Below, piece after piece: positions 12,231 through 24,204 of a stretch of DNA of 64,000 bases. The translations under genes were made by a program, and so were the position numbers. Source of the DNA: Lithospermum erythrorhizon (taxonomy: Eukaryota; Streptophyta; Magnoliopsida; Boraginales; Boraginaceae); the NCBI GenBank assembly GCA_019722365.1, contig JADFUC010001380.1:1302001-1366000 (forward strand), in the 5' to 3' direction. Position 1 is the first letter of the stretch. Each line of letters starts with the position of its first letter. Below the pieces are notes generated by a model that worked only from the letters and a program-made list of their open reading frames with translations, had not been told where the DNA came from and did no database searches.

Positions 12231-13340
12231 TCATTATTTGGGCCATGCGTGTCGTACTATCGGGCCCGTCAAGGCCGGGTCGTTTTACCCTTGTACTTTG
12301 AGAAATTAAATGTAAAATCGCTTATTTCCCGACATATGTGTTCGCTATATAAAAAAAAAATCCTAACTTTTTACTTTTTTCTCGCAAAACAAATTACCCC
12401 CCTTTCGGGACGCCACACCCCCCCCAATTCTTAATAATCAACTTTCCGCAAAAGGTAAGTCGTTTTTTTTTTCTTCGATTTATTATTATAATTACTTGTT
12501 GTATATTTAATTATTTGTTGTTATATGTTTAATTATGATTTAATTTCATTTAATTTGTTTAAATATAATTTGTAAATAATTATGATTTAATTCGTTTAAT
12601 TAGATTAATTATAAATTTAATTCGATCTTTAATTAGGAATTGATCGGAAGCAGTTTAATTGATTGAATTGGGTAATTGAATTCGCTTAATTGAATTGTTG
12701 TTAATGAATTGAATTGAGTTTGAATTACTTGAGCTCAATTAGACGTAATTGATTTGATCGAATTGTGTTTAATTGGGAATTGATTGAGTTGTGTTTAATG
12801 GATTGAATTGGGTAATTGAATTGTTGTTAATGAATTGAATTGAATTGAGTTTGAGTTGAATTGAGTTTGAATTAGATTTGATTTGAATTGAATTGAATTT
12901 GAATTAGATCGAATTGGATTTGAATTGAATTGAGTTTGAATTAGATTGAATTGAGTTTGAATTAGATTTGAGTTTGAATTAGATCGAATTGGATTTGATT
13001 TTGAATTGAATTGAGTTGAATGATGTTGTTTTAATTTTAATTGAGTTTGAACTTTGAAAACGCAGGTTTTTATGGCTCTCGTGGCAAAACTGACAAAGAA
13101 GACACACGGAGCAACAAGAGAGAGATAACGGATCTTTTGACGCCGGCAGGCCGAGGAGTAGTCATTCCACCCTTTGTTATGTAGCCTACATAAGGGCCGT
13201 TTCCGACATACGCAGACTACCCTCCTCGATCCGAGGACGATATTCGCGAGTAATATCGCTCACTCCTACTGATCCGTCAGACGCCTCGTCTGGAGTATCG
13301 ACGCCGAGTAAGTAGTCAACATCAACATTACACGCCATGA
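12231..13340. other. Unassigned block with TATA box, 5'-UTR-type intron signals and GAATTG-repeat DNA
   Basis: On the plus strand a CTATATAAAA motif (from 12,345) is followed by an AAAAG|GTAAGT donor (near 12,453). About 570 bases of low-complexity DNA dominated by GAATTGAATT / TTTAATTG units come next (12,480-13,050). Then comes an AAACGCAG acceptor directly before ATGGCTCTCGTGGC (13,073). The frame after that ATG stops after 18 codons, and an adjacent plus-strand frame stays open to about 13,330. The minus strand of 13,190-13,380 is also open and runs into the Harbinger transposase remnant. This looks like a broken transcription unit or the end of another transposon. The family is not recognised. 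Confidence 0.4.
12480..13050. repeat. Low-complexity GAATTG / TTTGAATT repeat tract
   Basis: Dozens of copies of GAATTGAATT, GAGTTTGAATT and AGATTTGAATT in changing order, all in the same orientation. It is an expanded and then diverged short tandem repeat occupying what looks like a 5' intron. Confidence 0.85.
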
Positions 13341-14184
13341 ATCCACGAGTACGTGAGTACGCAACATCACATAAATAAATAATATTTATCTCAAGAAATT
13401 AAATACAAAAATTAAATGTACAATAGTGTATCGCTTACAACATTTTAAAATAAGTCTCAAGCACTAAACCCGGAGGTGGTATAGAAAATTACTAGTCGGA
13501 TCTTGAATTGTTTCACTGAGAATCATGCTACCTCCCATCCAAATACCAAAAAATAAAATCATATCAAACTCACATACACCAAGCAATATTCCGATAACAT
13601 TCCTTCCTCTTTCTCCTCTCCCCTAAATGGTGTTTGCTCGGGCAGAGATATGGCACTTTAACAAGAGTTCCATCTAATGCCCCTATGGCGCCACTAAAAA
13701 TTTCTCTGAGTCGTTGATGAGATCGATTTTGATGGGTAAATGAATCACTATTAGTAGGAACAATCATCTCTTTGGAGAAGCAAATCATAGCATTAAGAAC
13801 TTCATAGAAATATTTATGTATGGTATGTGGTCAATTGATTGAATCAAGTTGCTTCACCTTAACGATTGCTATTTTTTGACTGAAGGTAAACAAAAACATT
13901 GCAATCTTTTCTTCAACCGATAAGTAACGACTATCTTGCAACCAATTCTTTTCTCGAAAATACTTGCACATGCATAAGAAGGGTCTCAAATGCATCCTAA
14001 GCATTTCACGGCAATGAACGGGATTTCCATTTAAGATATCGTTATTTAAATACTTACAACCGGTGAGAGATGCATTAGAAGTATCAGGTCGTCTTCTAAT
14101 CCGCCTTTTATTCTTATTCTTTTCTTCATAAGCGTGATAAATATAATGACATACTACATAATAAAATATATTCATATTAGTCAT
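13340..14184 (-). pseudogene. PIF/Harbinger transposase (HARBI1/ALP1-like) remnant
   Basis: Recognisable pieces in order on the minus strand are: an N-terminal CREMLRMHLRPFLCMCKYF, the helix LSVEEKIAMFLFTFSQ, a YFYEVLNAM segment, IGALDGTLVKV with the first catalytic Asp of the DDE triad (near 13,675), a broken Q-TPFRGR / CEFDMILF region, SETIQDPTSNF, and AYSRTRGFMA (near 13,345), which corresponds to the segment with the second catalytic Asp. The D itself is replaced in context by GDV. Frame changes occur at several points, including after DSIN near 13,831 and at 13,620. Harbinger transposases cut and paste DNA with 3-bp target duplications (family knowledge). This copy cannot encode one. Confidence 0.8.
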
Positions 14185-14529
14185 AAAAACTAGTAGTTCT
14201 TTGGTAATTACTTATGCCTAATAATTAACAACGATATCGACAATTAACTCCGATTAACAATTGAAAAAAACAACCATTAAATTGACAATTAAAATATAGT
14301 TCACCACCACAGAAAATAGGACAATCTTCAAACAAGAAATAAATAAAAAAAATAACTTCTGTGATGCAAACAAACTTATCAAAACTTATTCAAATAAGAA
14401 AATGGTTGTCCTAAACTTATTGACTACTAATTTTGAAGAACATTTATCTTTCTCCTAATCATAGTAATTCACCCTCGACGATTTTCAGCTTATCCTTCAA
14501 TATCATCCATTGCTCCCTATAAACTTTAC

Positions 14530-15355
14530 TCTCCGAAAAAAATTGCACAAGCTAAGCATAATTTTAAAAAGTGATCGAGAATAAGGCACATATCATCCAA
14601 GACTTCATGACATTCTTTGATGATGGGAATCTCAAGTTCAGCACGTTTAGTAAAGTTATTCAAAGCTGTTATTAACTGATTATCAAGTTCATCCTGTTGT
14701 TTCCTCGTGATCTAAAGCGATTTGATTTTGTCTTTAAGCCGCTTAACATCGTTGGTAACTTCATTCATAGAAGCAGATGGTCCATCATCAAGTTCGACTC
14801 AACAGTAGTGATTCCACCGATTATTCAACACCTCGCCTGCTTATCAGAAAGTTCTCAAATGCATGGACCTCAAACATATTTTCCAAAGAGTCTAATCCCA
14901 TCGAAAAGGATCGTGATCTCCTTATGATATCAGTAAGGGTCATGCTTACGAAATTGTTTATTTCCGAATGGTCCGTAATTGGGAACTAATTTTTAATATA
15001 TGTTTAAACTAGTTAAACAAAAGGTAAACTATACCTTTATATTCTCTTTCTCATTGCTCGCACTAATTTATAGTATGTATAATTGGATCATAATGAGACA
15101 CCCAAGCTTTTCCAACTAATCTCATCCAAGCAGCATATTTTTTTTGAGATAGTCCCATTGATTCTTTAATTGTTTCTGGGAGAAATCTAAATTACTCTCT
15201 TTCAAACCCCGCCTAACATTCTCCCAAGAATCTTTTTTCAAACTCGATCCACAATAACGACTTTCTCACGACTTTCTTTATGCATAAATCTAGAAATAAC
15301 TTTAAAGCTCTTGGAGTTTTCCAATCAGATTTTCCACTTTCTTCACTTGCCATGC
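14530..15355 (-). pseudogene. Harbinger-associated Myb/SANT-like protein remnant
   Basis: Starts with MASEESGKSDWKTPRALKVI (15,350 downward). The reading frame breaks by one base near 15,255 and resumes as LKKDSWENVRRGLKESNL, QKQLKNQWDYLKKKYAAWM and GKAWVSHYDPIIHTIN, which is the Myb/SANT-like DNA-binding fold typical of plant transposon ORF1 proteins. After a probable former intron, a helical tail is visible at about 14,790-14,530 (EVTNDVKRLKDKIKSL, stop, then QQDELDNQLITALNNF). In active elements this protein helps bring the transposase to the element ends. Confidence 0.75.
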
Positions 15356-15370
15356 CTACAAATCTTTAAG

Positions 15371-18300
15371 CCTATCCGATATTAAATATGTATAGTCCTA
15401 TTTTAAAATATGCACATAGTTTAATTCATCATTTTATACTAAAGCTCAATAAATGTATCAATTTTCTACAACACTGAAGAATGAACAAACCTAACAATGA
15501 AAATGAAAGTCGAGGTTCATGACCAGTTGACCATCAACATCTACCGAGCAATCGCGCTAAGAAATGGATCAGATCATACTCCATCCGGAGAAAAAACAAA
15601 CAAGAGAAGCATATAATAAATTGTGAATCACTACAAAAGCCTCATAAAATTTATTAAAAGTAACTAACCAACTTATTTATCTAATTTACTTAAATTAGAA
15701 GTCACCTAATATAACCACAACATATAAGACACCAAATCGAACTCAATCAACGCCATCTCAATTACACAATGTTAATATGACAAATAGCCACAAAAACATG
15801 TTGGAAAAAGCCAACCACTTCAGTTCTCTAGTTAACGGAATAGCAAATTCGAGTATTAACAATACAGTACAATACATTGAATAAAAACATGTTAATTAAA
15901 TCAAAATACAAAGAATTAATAAAATAATTCACTATATTAACAATACAATACATTAAATAAAAATACAAAGAATTAAATTGAAAATAACACATTCGAGTAT
16001 TATAAATTGAATAGAAAGCGATAAAAATTATTAACATGAGTAAATCGGTATAAGAATGTAGCGAAAGAAAATGGTAAGAGTATTATTTTCTTTTAGCTGT
16101 TAATCGGTAGTTATGAGTAATCATGAGATTATTCGACAAGACAGAAAAATAATCGAATTTTTAACTTAATTTTTTGTTAAGGATTTTGATAAGTACTTAA
16201 TTTATTGTTTCTTAAAACAATTCATTAAATCAAAAAGATTAATAAATTAAGTACTAAAACCAATTAAGTCAGTGTTTAATTTAGCTTTAAATAAACACCC
16301 CCCAAGCATAAGGATCCGGGAAATCGGTGTTTTTGGGAGGAGGGATGTTTTTTTGAGCTGGCAAGAACTTGCTGAAGTCGCCACAGCATAGCGGGGAGAG
16401 AGAAAGAGGCTTCGAGGCGCAGTAACGGTTCCGTGTTTCTAATCTATTATTAAGATTGTGGTGGCTATAAACACATGCCGATACTGAAGGAAAGGTGCTT
16501 TCCGTGGATTAGTCTCAAAAAAGCGTAAGATGTTTGGCTGTGAAGCAGGGGTTTTGCTTTTAATGTTGTAGGAAAACCACCCATAGTCCCCCCCCTACTA
16601 TGAATTCACAAGCACGAAACCAAAAGATAACGAAAAAGAAGTTTAGATAATCTAGAATTTGCAGAATTAATAGAGCAAATTGTTTCGCTAAGGAAGCAAA
16701 TATTTGTTTATAATACCACAAGTGGACGAAGTAAATGAACTTTTAGAGGTCCGACTCGTATTCCAAGGCCCACGAAAGTTAGCCATGATTTATTATTTGG
16801 GTATTGCTGGCGAACAACCACCCAAATCCTTTTTGGTGAGAGAAAAACGTTGGACAAACAATCATAAATATATATTGCGATCAAACCTTGGATTTTAAAA
16901 GATCTGCGAATAAAGCCGACACTGACTTACCGACATGCCTGACTTTAATGATAAGGACCATACTATCAGAGTCCATTTTAACTGATCCGTCATTACAATA
17001 ACTGCTTTCTTGGTTACCCCTTTAGAGGATATTGTGTTGAATGGGCTTAACCTCAAACGACTTTGGCATGATCCTATTTTGAGGAGGGTCTACTTCATGT
17101 TTTTTTATGAGAGATATTAACAAAAGCAAAGAGAAAAGCACCCTCTTTTCTAATCCTTTTAACCCCTTTACCAGAAAAGTGTATATGACTAATATCTTGG
17201 GGGAGTGTTGCTTTTGACCTTCAACTTTCGCAATATTGAAATATTCTTGATTGATGGTTGCTCTTTACATCATATTGTAAAGATAGATCAATCCACTCTT
17301 ATCTTTTTCATCTCTATCTCCCTCAAACTTCTTGCTTTTTAGATCGATGGTTTTTTCACCAAATTCAACCCACATTAAGCTTTAGTATGTTTATGCATTC
17401 TTATACTACCAAGTAATATTTTCAAAATAGTTCATATTTTTGTTGATTGTTACTGACCTATTATGTTGTTTTTTTGTTTAATCGTTGCATTGCTTAATTC
17501 TTAATTATTCACCTATTAGACCATTTGATTATCACCTATCTGGGTGTTTGATTATTGCTCATTTCAGTTTGTTAGATAAACAATTGTCGAGCTCATTAGG
17601 CTTTTTGTGTTATCATTCTGGTTTAGTGATTTTGTTGTTTAGAGGTGACCCCATAAAAGTTATAGTTAGTATGCCATTTGTGTTATCATTCTGGTTTAGT
17701 AATTTTTCAGTTGGTCATCTGTTTTGTTGAGTTGAATTACTCGGATAGAAGATGAATGATAAAGGGATTTCTTTATAGTCAGAGTTTGTGTTATCTTGTT
17801 GAATTAGCATGGTATTCAAGAGAGCCAATTTTGTCATATGATAAGTTTATTTTTAGCTTTCTGGTATTTGTTTTAACTAAATAGTCACAATTTGTGGCAT
17901 AGATCTGGATGGCTCTTTATAGAGATGGAAAACAGAAAAATGAAAGGGAGTTGAGGATATATGAGTTCAGATGAGCTATGCACTGAATTCGGTCAGTATT
18001 TAGCTGAAATATAGCTGTAGTATCCTCGAGTTATTTCGCCATCACTTTATCTGATGGATCTTTAATTAGTTTGATGAGGTACACGAACAAAGGACACATT
18101 CAGTTGTTATGAATGCTTCCCATTTTTTCTCTTTTGCTATACCAATAAGAACATTGGCGGAGCTTAATAGGGACATAGTTGGGTGATGCCCACTTCATCT
18201 TTGAAAATTTTATACTATACTATTTTGTTATAAGCTATTATTAGGTTATGTGTATTATCATGTAACTATCATTATGTTGGGCTCAAGCCCGTTTTTGTAT

Positions 18301-18900
18301 TTACCGGAAGTGTATTCTATATATTGTAAACTTTGTGATTAATAGGAGATAAGGAATTCATTTGTTTCTTGACAGCTATTTACTTAGAACTATAATAATT
18401 GTCCCTGTTCACAAAAGGCAAAATTTCATAAAAATTGATTTAATGTTCTCTCTGTCTCTCAGTATTGATTTAGGATCCATAATTGAATAAAAAAGTTTTG
18501 TTTATTATGGTACATGTTTTCGGTCCATGAATGTGTGTTGGCCAAAATAAAACGCCCAAGAATGATAAATTCTGTTACGAGTCTGTTCACTAATGCGATC
18601 TAATGATAATAGCAAGGTACTTATATCCCAAGAAGGTATTATTGTTAACCTTCGATTTTTTTATTTATACTACTTACGACCTCAAACACTAAATACATTT
18701 GTACTTTTTTAGTAATAACGCTATGCTACTCATCTGATTGTGTTTTATTTGATAACGGATCTTCATTCATGATGTGTTTCTTTTCTTTTCTTTTTACCAA
18801 TTGGAAGAAAGTTAACAAACTAATATAATATTCATTATCTAATATTATAGAATGTGAAAGAGGTATTTAGCTATTAATGTGGGTGAAAAATAATACTACT
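15371..18900. other. Decayed intergenic / transposon-derived DNA
   Basis: 15.4-16.28 kb is AT-rich with no gene. A GC-richer stretch at 16,300-16,610 and the open stretch at 16,704-16,898 have no family I recognise. Near 17,195 a TTGGGGGAGTGTTG sequence resembles the polypurine tract plus LTR start of Copia elements, but no matching second LTR was seen. 17.2-18.9 kb has no supported coding sequence. Confidence 0.4.
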
Positions 18901-18948
18901 ATGTAAAAGTTAGAATAGTTAGGCCTTATAACAAAATATAGATTTTCG

Positions 18949-18979
18949 GCCCCTCGTCGCGACGGGGCATTCCCACTAG
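18949..18979 (+). mobile_element. Helitron-like 3' terminus
   Basis: A hairpin (outer arms GCCCC / GGGGC, inner palindrome GTCGCGAC, 18,949-18,968) is followed 7 bases later by CTAG at 18,976-18,979 and then a T. A GC hairpin about 10 bases before a terminal CTRR, with insertion before T, is the standard Helitron 3' end. The 5' TC end was not found, so the element's length is unknown. It probably covers much of the 17-18.9 kb stretch. Confidence 0.55.
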
Positions 18980-19199
18980 TTTCATTTAACTCGTGCTATC
19001 ACATTTCATTTGGGTTGAATTGATGCATTCTATGAAGATTCTCGTCAATTCATTAGGAAACAATTACTTTAAAACTTTCCTACATAGTTCTTAACAATAT
19101 TTCCCAATTTAATCATCTCTTGGTAACAAAACAAAAAATGCACCCAATTTAGCATCTTATTATAATAACAATGCAAAGATTCTTAGTATCAAGAATGTA

Positions 19200-22060
19200 T
19201 TTAAAAAGTTAAAGAGAATTCTCTTCCTAGACTCCCATCTAGGCGCCTATTCCACCTCTATTTTCCATCGATTTTCACCACTAATTTCATCAATTCATCT
19301 CATTTCTTAGCAATTTGATTTCCAATTAGTTGTTAGGAATCAAATTGATGTACTGGGGTTTTGGCTTTTGAATTCTAAACTTTCGTATTTTTATTTCAAT
19401 TTTTCTACCATTTTGTTTCAACTTGTGCTTCATTTGGTTATTCTCATCACGTTTAAGGAAGCGGTCAAATTATCACGGCTTGTGGAATTATCAGCGTAAA
19501 TTGAGCTAATTAGGCTTTGGCAGCGGCTTAGGGATTTTGGACTATTTAAGCCTCAATTGGCCGTTGCTTCTAGGGATGCGTGACGGTATAACATCAATCG
19601 GGGTCCGAAGGTCATTCGCTGCGCTTTGGTTGTTTGATGGTCGACTCGTGTTTGTGTCATGCGGCGTTGTGGTTACAAGCCAGCGGTCTTGTGTCGATTC
19701 GGCTCGCTATCATCATACTCACCCCATACCACGTTCTTCATCTTCCTTTAGGTGCGGCGGATGCGCTTTGCCGGTTTTTTTGTCAAATAGGGGCTACAGG
19801 CGCGGATTAGGTTTTCCCGGTTAGTTTGGTTTCCGCCTCCACGGCTCAATTGGTGCTCAATTCATCCAAGTATCTTATTTGAAGGTTACCATCATCCTTT
19901 ATGCTGCAGAGGTTTGCCGCAGCTTTGCTGAAGAAGTGCGTATTTTTGATTTCGTGTTTAGGTTTCTTTAAGCGGCACAATAAATAGTGGTTCGTGGTTT
20001 TGGAAGCTTTTTTATTCTTGCCGCTGATTCATTTATGTTAACACCAATTCCATTCCATGTGCGAAGTCGTGTTTCATCGCCTTTCTACGCGCGGGCGCGT
20101 TTTTGTTTGAGGTCAGATTCGTGGAACCTCGCGACGGCTTTGGGCGGCCGGGTTTCTACTTATTGTGGCCTGCTTCTTTGCTGCTCCCTCAACGTAGCCG
20201 CTTCATAGCCGTAAATCCCAGCTTCTTCTTGACTCTTTGGGTGGCACTAACCCGCAATTGAGGCGAGGCCGTTTTTTTTACCGAATATTCCAGTTTGGTG
20301 TTTCGGTTCCATACTTACTTGCTTTTTGGCTTCGCTTAAGGAGGGATAGGCCCGGTTTCTCGGGTTTGGTTTATGCACATGGCTGCTTTTGTGATCATAG
20401 GAAGAAATCAAGGGAAGTGCAAAGGTAAATAACATTTAGCCCCTTACCAAACGAATGATTTCTTCAAGGATTTAGAGACACCACCGGTTATGGCTCAATC
20501 CTATTGCATCGGCTATTTTTCAGCGAATCATAAGGATCTTTCTAACACCTCTGGTATTTCCATGATTCTCCTACGCCTACCCTGGGCCGGCTCCTGTAAG
20601 CTTGGTGGAAAGGTGACATTCGTGGATGGGTCAAGCAGGAAATGAGGTACGGTCGTAGATTATTCCACTCTCGTAAGTGATGTGGCTAATGCGTAGTTCT
20701 AAAGATCGTTTGGGCCTGGAATGACCTAAGAACCGCGTGAGGAAGTGGTTGGCAAAAGTAAGGAAGCGGGTATCGGGTTCCTATTTTTGAGGCTATTATC
20801 CTAAGTGGCATCCTAATCGGTCTCCTCAAGCACGCTTTGGAGTATGGCGCGGGGAGGAGGTTACTTGGGAGTGGAGGATGTTGCACCTATAGCGAGCTTC
20901 AAGTGGTTTTGTCTTTGCCGGGTACTCTCCGGGTGTGCTCTCGGGGTCCGTGGTTGTTCCGCCAAATTTGAAGTGCTTATATGGTTTACGGGAAGATGCT
21001 CTCTTCGTGTTCTCACGATAGGTTCTCTCCTGATGATGCCGCTTTTAAGGTTCCACTGGGTCAAATTCCCTTATTTGCCTCAAAGTTTGGACTAAGTCAA
21101 GCTAAAGATTGGCTCATGGATTGGTAATCCTATTTGTCCGATCGACATTTATATCGACCTCTTATGCGAGGTCGCTTGTTGTATGGGACATTTCACAAGA
21201 GCCCGTTATTTCTGCTTAATGTCAACCTTCCCTATGTATAAGACACAAAAGGTGGGAGGCGAGTTGTTTCCAGAAGTTTTGTTGTCATCAGTAGCGCATG
21301 GGCACAACTTTCAAAAGCAGTCAGCCCGTCCTGGCCTCTGTGGTGGATGTTGGCCGGGAGCCTACAATTGCCCCTAAGATGATCGTGATGCTGTAGAGGA
21401 TGCTCAGGAGGAAATGGAGCATCATTAGGTTTTGAGGTCCCCGTGGTCAAGTGAGCTGCTCATGCAGGTTTCTCCTATTCCGAGGCTTCTTTCTCCAACC
21501 TGATCCCAGATAAGGAGGATGATATTTTACGAGGCCGAATTTAATTCGAGGGAGTGGTTGGAACCGACCGACAAGGTCGGGGATTTCCCGGCGGCGGAGC
21601 CGGAGCGGACGAGTCTACTGAGGCCTGAAGTTAGCTCGGATATTCAATTAGGAGTTCAAAGATGTTCCGGTCGATCAGCGAACCCCCAAAGAGGGGCTGC
21701 TGCATGAGGAGGCCTCACTCTACTATTTTGGCGTGGATCGGCGGTGAACGAGCCTATCACGGAGCCGCATCAACGAGTACCTTGCTCGCTTCCCGAGGTG
21801 ACTCTATACCTCGTGAGGGTCGAGTTTGACTTTATGACTTGGGCGGTTAACAACCTTTTCATTTCCGACATTGATTGTTTGCTGATTTCTTTGTTGTTGG
21901 ATGTATTACTGATGTTTGATGTGTTACTATTTCTTATAGGACCTGGTCAATGGTTTATGATGTTTCTGATTTTGTAATTCACGCGTGAGATAAGATGATT
22001 TATGCTTATTTTTTCATTTGGGTATGCCTCAAGGCTTGTAATGTACTTTTTCGGTATATA
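19200..22060 (+). pseudogene. GC-richer block of broken coding-like sequence, family not recognised
   Basis: Composition changes sharply from AT-rich flanks to near 50% GC between about 19,450 and 21,850. All three plus frames contain open pieces of 40-95 codons that hand over to each other as if through frameshifts. The best run is about 20,985-21,400 (phrases such as FSPDDAAFKVPLGQIPLF, SKFGLSQAKDWLMDW, LSDRHLYRPLMRGRLLYGTF), followed in another frame by an acidic EDAQEEMEHHE piece. Some phrases recall the plant mobile domain ORFs carried by transposons, but this is a guess. It ends in AT-rich DNA near 22,060. I read it as a dead transposon-borne or captured gene. Confidence 0.4.
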
Positions 22061-22667
22061 TACCTTTTACCTTAAAAAAGGCAATGTATCTATGCAAAAA
22101 TCGAACTTAAGACTGCCCGCGAATTTGAGTCCAATAGTTTAGAGGTTCTCGGGTACTATCAACATTGTTTAATTCTGGCACGATCAATATATATTTTGGT
22201 GTATGCCAGATGTCCGGATGCGTGGAAATAATCTTCACCATTTCCCCATGTCCATCCCAATTTTGTTTCTCATTTGATATATAATAATAGGTCGTGTTGG
22301 ATTCTTAGCTTTCATCATTTTTTTAGTAGTTTTTTTTTTTTTTTTAACACTAGTTTGATTTTTTCCTACCATATCTTGGAAAAGAGCCAAATAGATAAAT
22401 TATGTGATGAAGTGAAGGGAGATATTTGTATTAATTTTTTAAATCAAGAACAACTATAATGAAACACTATAAAATGACTCTAATTAGTTTTTATAAAATC
22501 CAAAGAATAACTCTTCTTAATCAAGATATTCATAATTTCTTTTAAATCATAAAATGTGTTAATGAGGTAAAATATATCATAACAATTATTCTATTACAAT
22601 ATTAACCATGTACATCACATATGCATGTACATATATTTTACTAGTTTACAAAAATGTCTCTTAGATT

Positions 22668-22716
<49 letters not shown>

Positions 22717-22796
22717 GCTTCATAATCAACATACATTCAAGAATGAAATGAATACATCACGAAGAAGGTATCTAATATTATGCACTAGCACTAGCA
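22061..22796. other. Intergenic; contains (AT)n microsatellite
   Basis: No gene seen. A perfect AT dinucleotide run spans about 22,673-22,713. A three-fold CACTAG repeat at 22,783-22,800 abuts the end of the phosphatase pseudogene. Poly-T runs at 22,329-22,345. Confidence 0.6.
22673..22713. repeat. (AT)n microsatellite
   Basis: About 20 uninterrupted AT units, just beyond the 3' end of the phosphatase pseudogene. Confidence 0.95.
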
Positions 22797-24204
22797 CTAG
22801 CAAGTAGGTGATTCACTAACCGGATTCCAAAGATTCAAGTTGAAAATCCATAAATTATCGCCTACAAAGAATTATCCTGATTCCTATGCCAAGCATAGTA
22901 AGCATGAGTTTTGTTCTTGATATCCAATGTAGCATGACCAAAACTGGCCTCGGAATGCGCATCACTCGTCAGGCATTGTCATGTTTGCTTGCTGTTTCCT
23001 TCAAGGTTCCTCCATCACCAATCATATGTATATCGGCTACCGACGAGTCTTTCACAGGAGTGCAAAGTCCATTGACAACATTATAGGCAATATCGATACA
23101 CTGCCTGTTTCCTTCATATATGAACACGTAATTAAAGAAATACCATGTCAACTTTGTACTTTACAAACCATGGCTCATACATCACCCTCATGGTTTCACC
23201 TTCCATGTAACATGTGTTTTTATTATACCATGGGCATGCATGAACAATCACCCACAATCCGGTCCTATTCACTTTGGGAATTCAAATTTCAAACATTTAA
23301 ACCGAGGTATATTTACCCATAATGAATGATGCTGAATACGACGACGCTGGACTCCTCAGAGTACCGTGAACGCGAAGTCATTGCTTCGATGCTTTATAAG
23401 GAGGTGATAACGACATCGTATGGCTTGAAAGGCTTTGTTTCACCAATTTCTGGAACAAAATCAATCTCGTGATTTCCAACAGTCCAGATCCAAGGTTGAT
23501 AAGCTACACTTCTCTCGACGAATCTTCCCCATGAATCCCATCTAGCATTGTCATGATTAGGATATTGATCTGCGTAAGAAAGATCTCCAACAAACAACAC
23601 AGCTTGCCCTTTTGTTGGATTTTGTTCATAGTGAGTAAGAGTTTTGTTTGAATCATAACTCTGGCCGAGATCCCCTATAAGACCGAAAGTATATGGAGCA
23701 TCGGGACCAACTTCAGGAGGAGACATGAACCAAAATGATCTAACAGTGTGCCCAATTCCAACCTCATAATGATATTTGGTATTTGGCTTCAAACGTCTAA
23801 TGGTGCAATGATGGATGAATCCAGATGTATAATTATAGAACTTGTATTTATTCACTTTTCCATTGGCACTCAGCTTTTGATCACTACCATCAATCCAATA
23901 TAACACCTGACTTGAACCAGGCTCATCCATTGTAACCCAAGAGACAATCATAGCTTTCCCTTCAAGATCACCTTGTGTTAAGGTGGAACTCGCTGGTATG
24001 ATTATAGCCGAGGCACACGAAAGACGCCAAGTATCTAAAAGCGCATATCATCCCCTCAAGGGGGTTTCTAACATACCTACTTGTGCTTCCTCCATTACAT
24101 AATGTTGCTATATTAAAAACTAAAATTAAAGCTACAAAAACAATCAAAGATCTTGTATTTGGCCCAACCATTTTGCCTTTTGGGGTTCTATGCAACAACA
24201 ACAA
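22797..24204 (-). pseudogene. Purple acid phosphatase retrocopy-like pseudogene
   Basis: Minus strand, 1,408 bp from a signal-peptide-like start (SLIVFVALILVFNIATLCNG) to a terminal NLWNPVSESPTC followed by TAG. That equals about 469 codons, the full length of PAP12/PAP10-type enzymes with no intron. Metal-binding motifs visible are [15 protein letters not shown] and GNHEIDF, all in the intact central stretch 23,394-23,951, and a later VIVHACPWY. The reading frame is broken near 24,050-23,960 (several small indels), just after KPFKPY at about 23,415, and repeatedly below that. The GHVHAYER motif with the last metal ligands is gone (YVFIYEGN in its place, near 23,120). Family members are secreted dinuclear-metal phosphatases, and their genes normally have introns (established knowledge, not checked here). 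A reverse-transcribed copy is therefore the likely origin. It cannot encode an active full-length enzyme. Confidence 0.85.

Larger units (their letters stand above)
13340..15355 (-). mobile_element. Degenerate PIF/Harbinger transposon with both genes
   Basis: On the minus strand, in the order known for PIF/Harbinger elements, are a Myb/SANT-like DNA-binding ORF remnant (15,355 down to about 14,530) and a DDE transposase remnant (14,184 to about 13,340). Both carry stops and frameshifts, so the copy is dead. Terminal inverted repeats were not located, so the limits given are those of the coding remnants and the true ends lie outside. Confidence 0.8.

Noticed and set aside
16704..17220. Possible Copia remnant with a TTGGGGGAGTG polypurine-like tract
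   Set aside because: No integrase, RT or RNase H motif could be read and no second LTR was found; kept only as a note.
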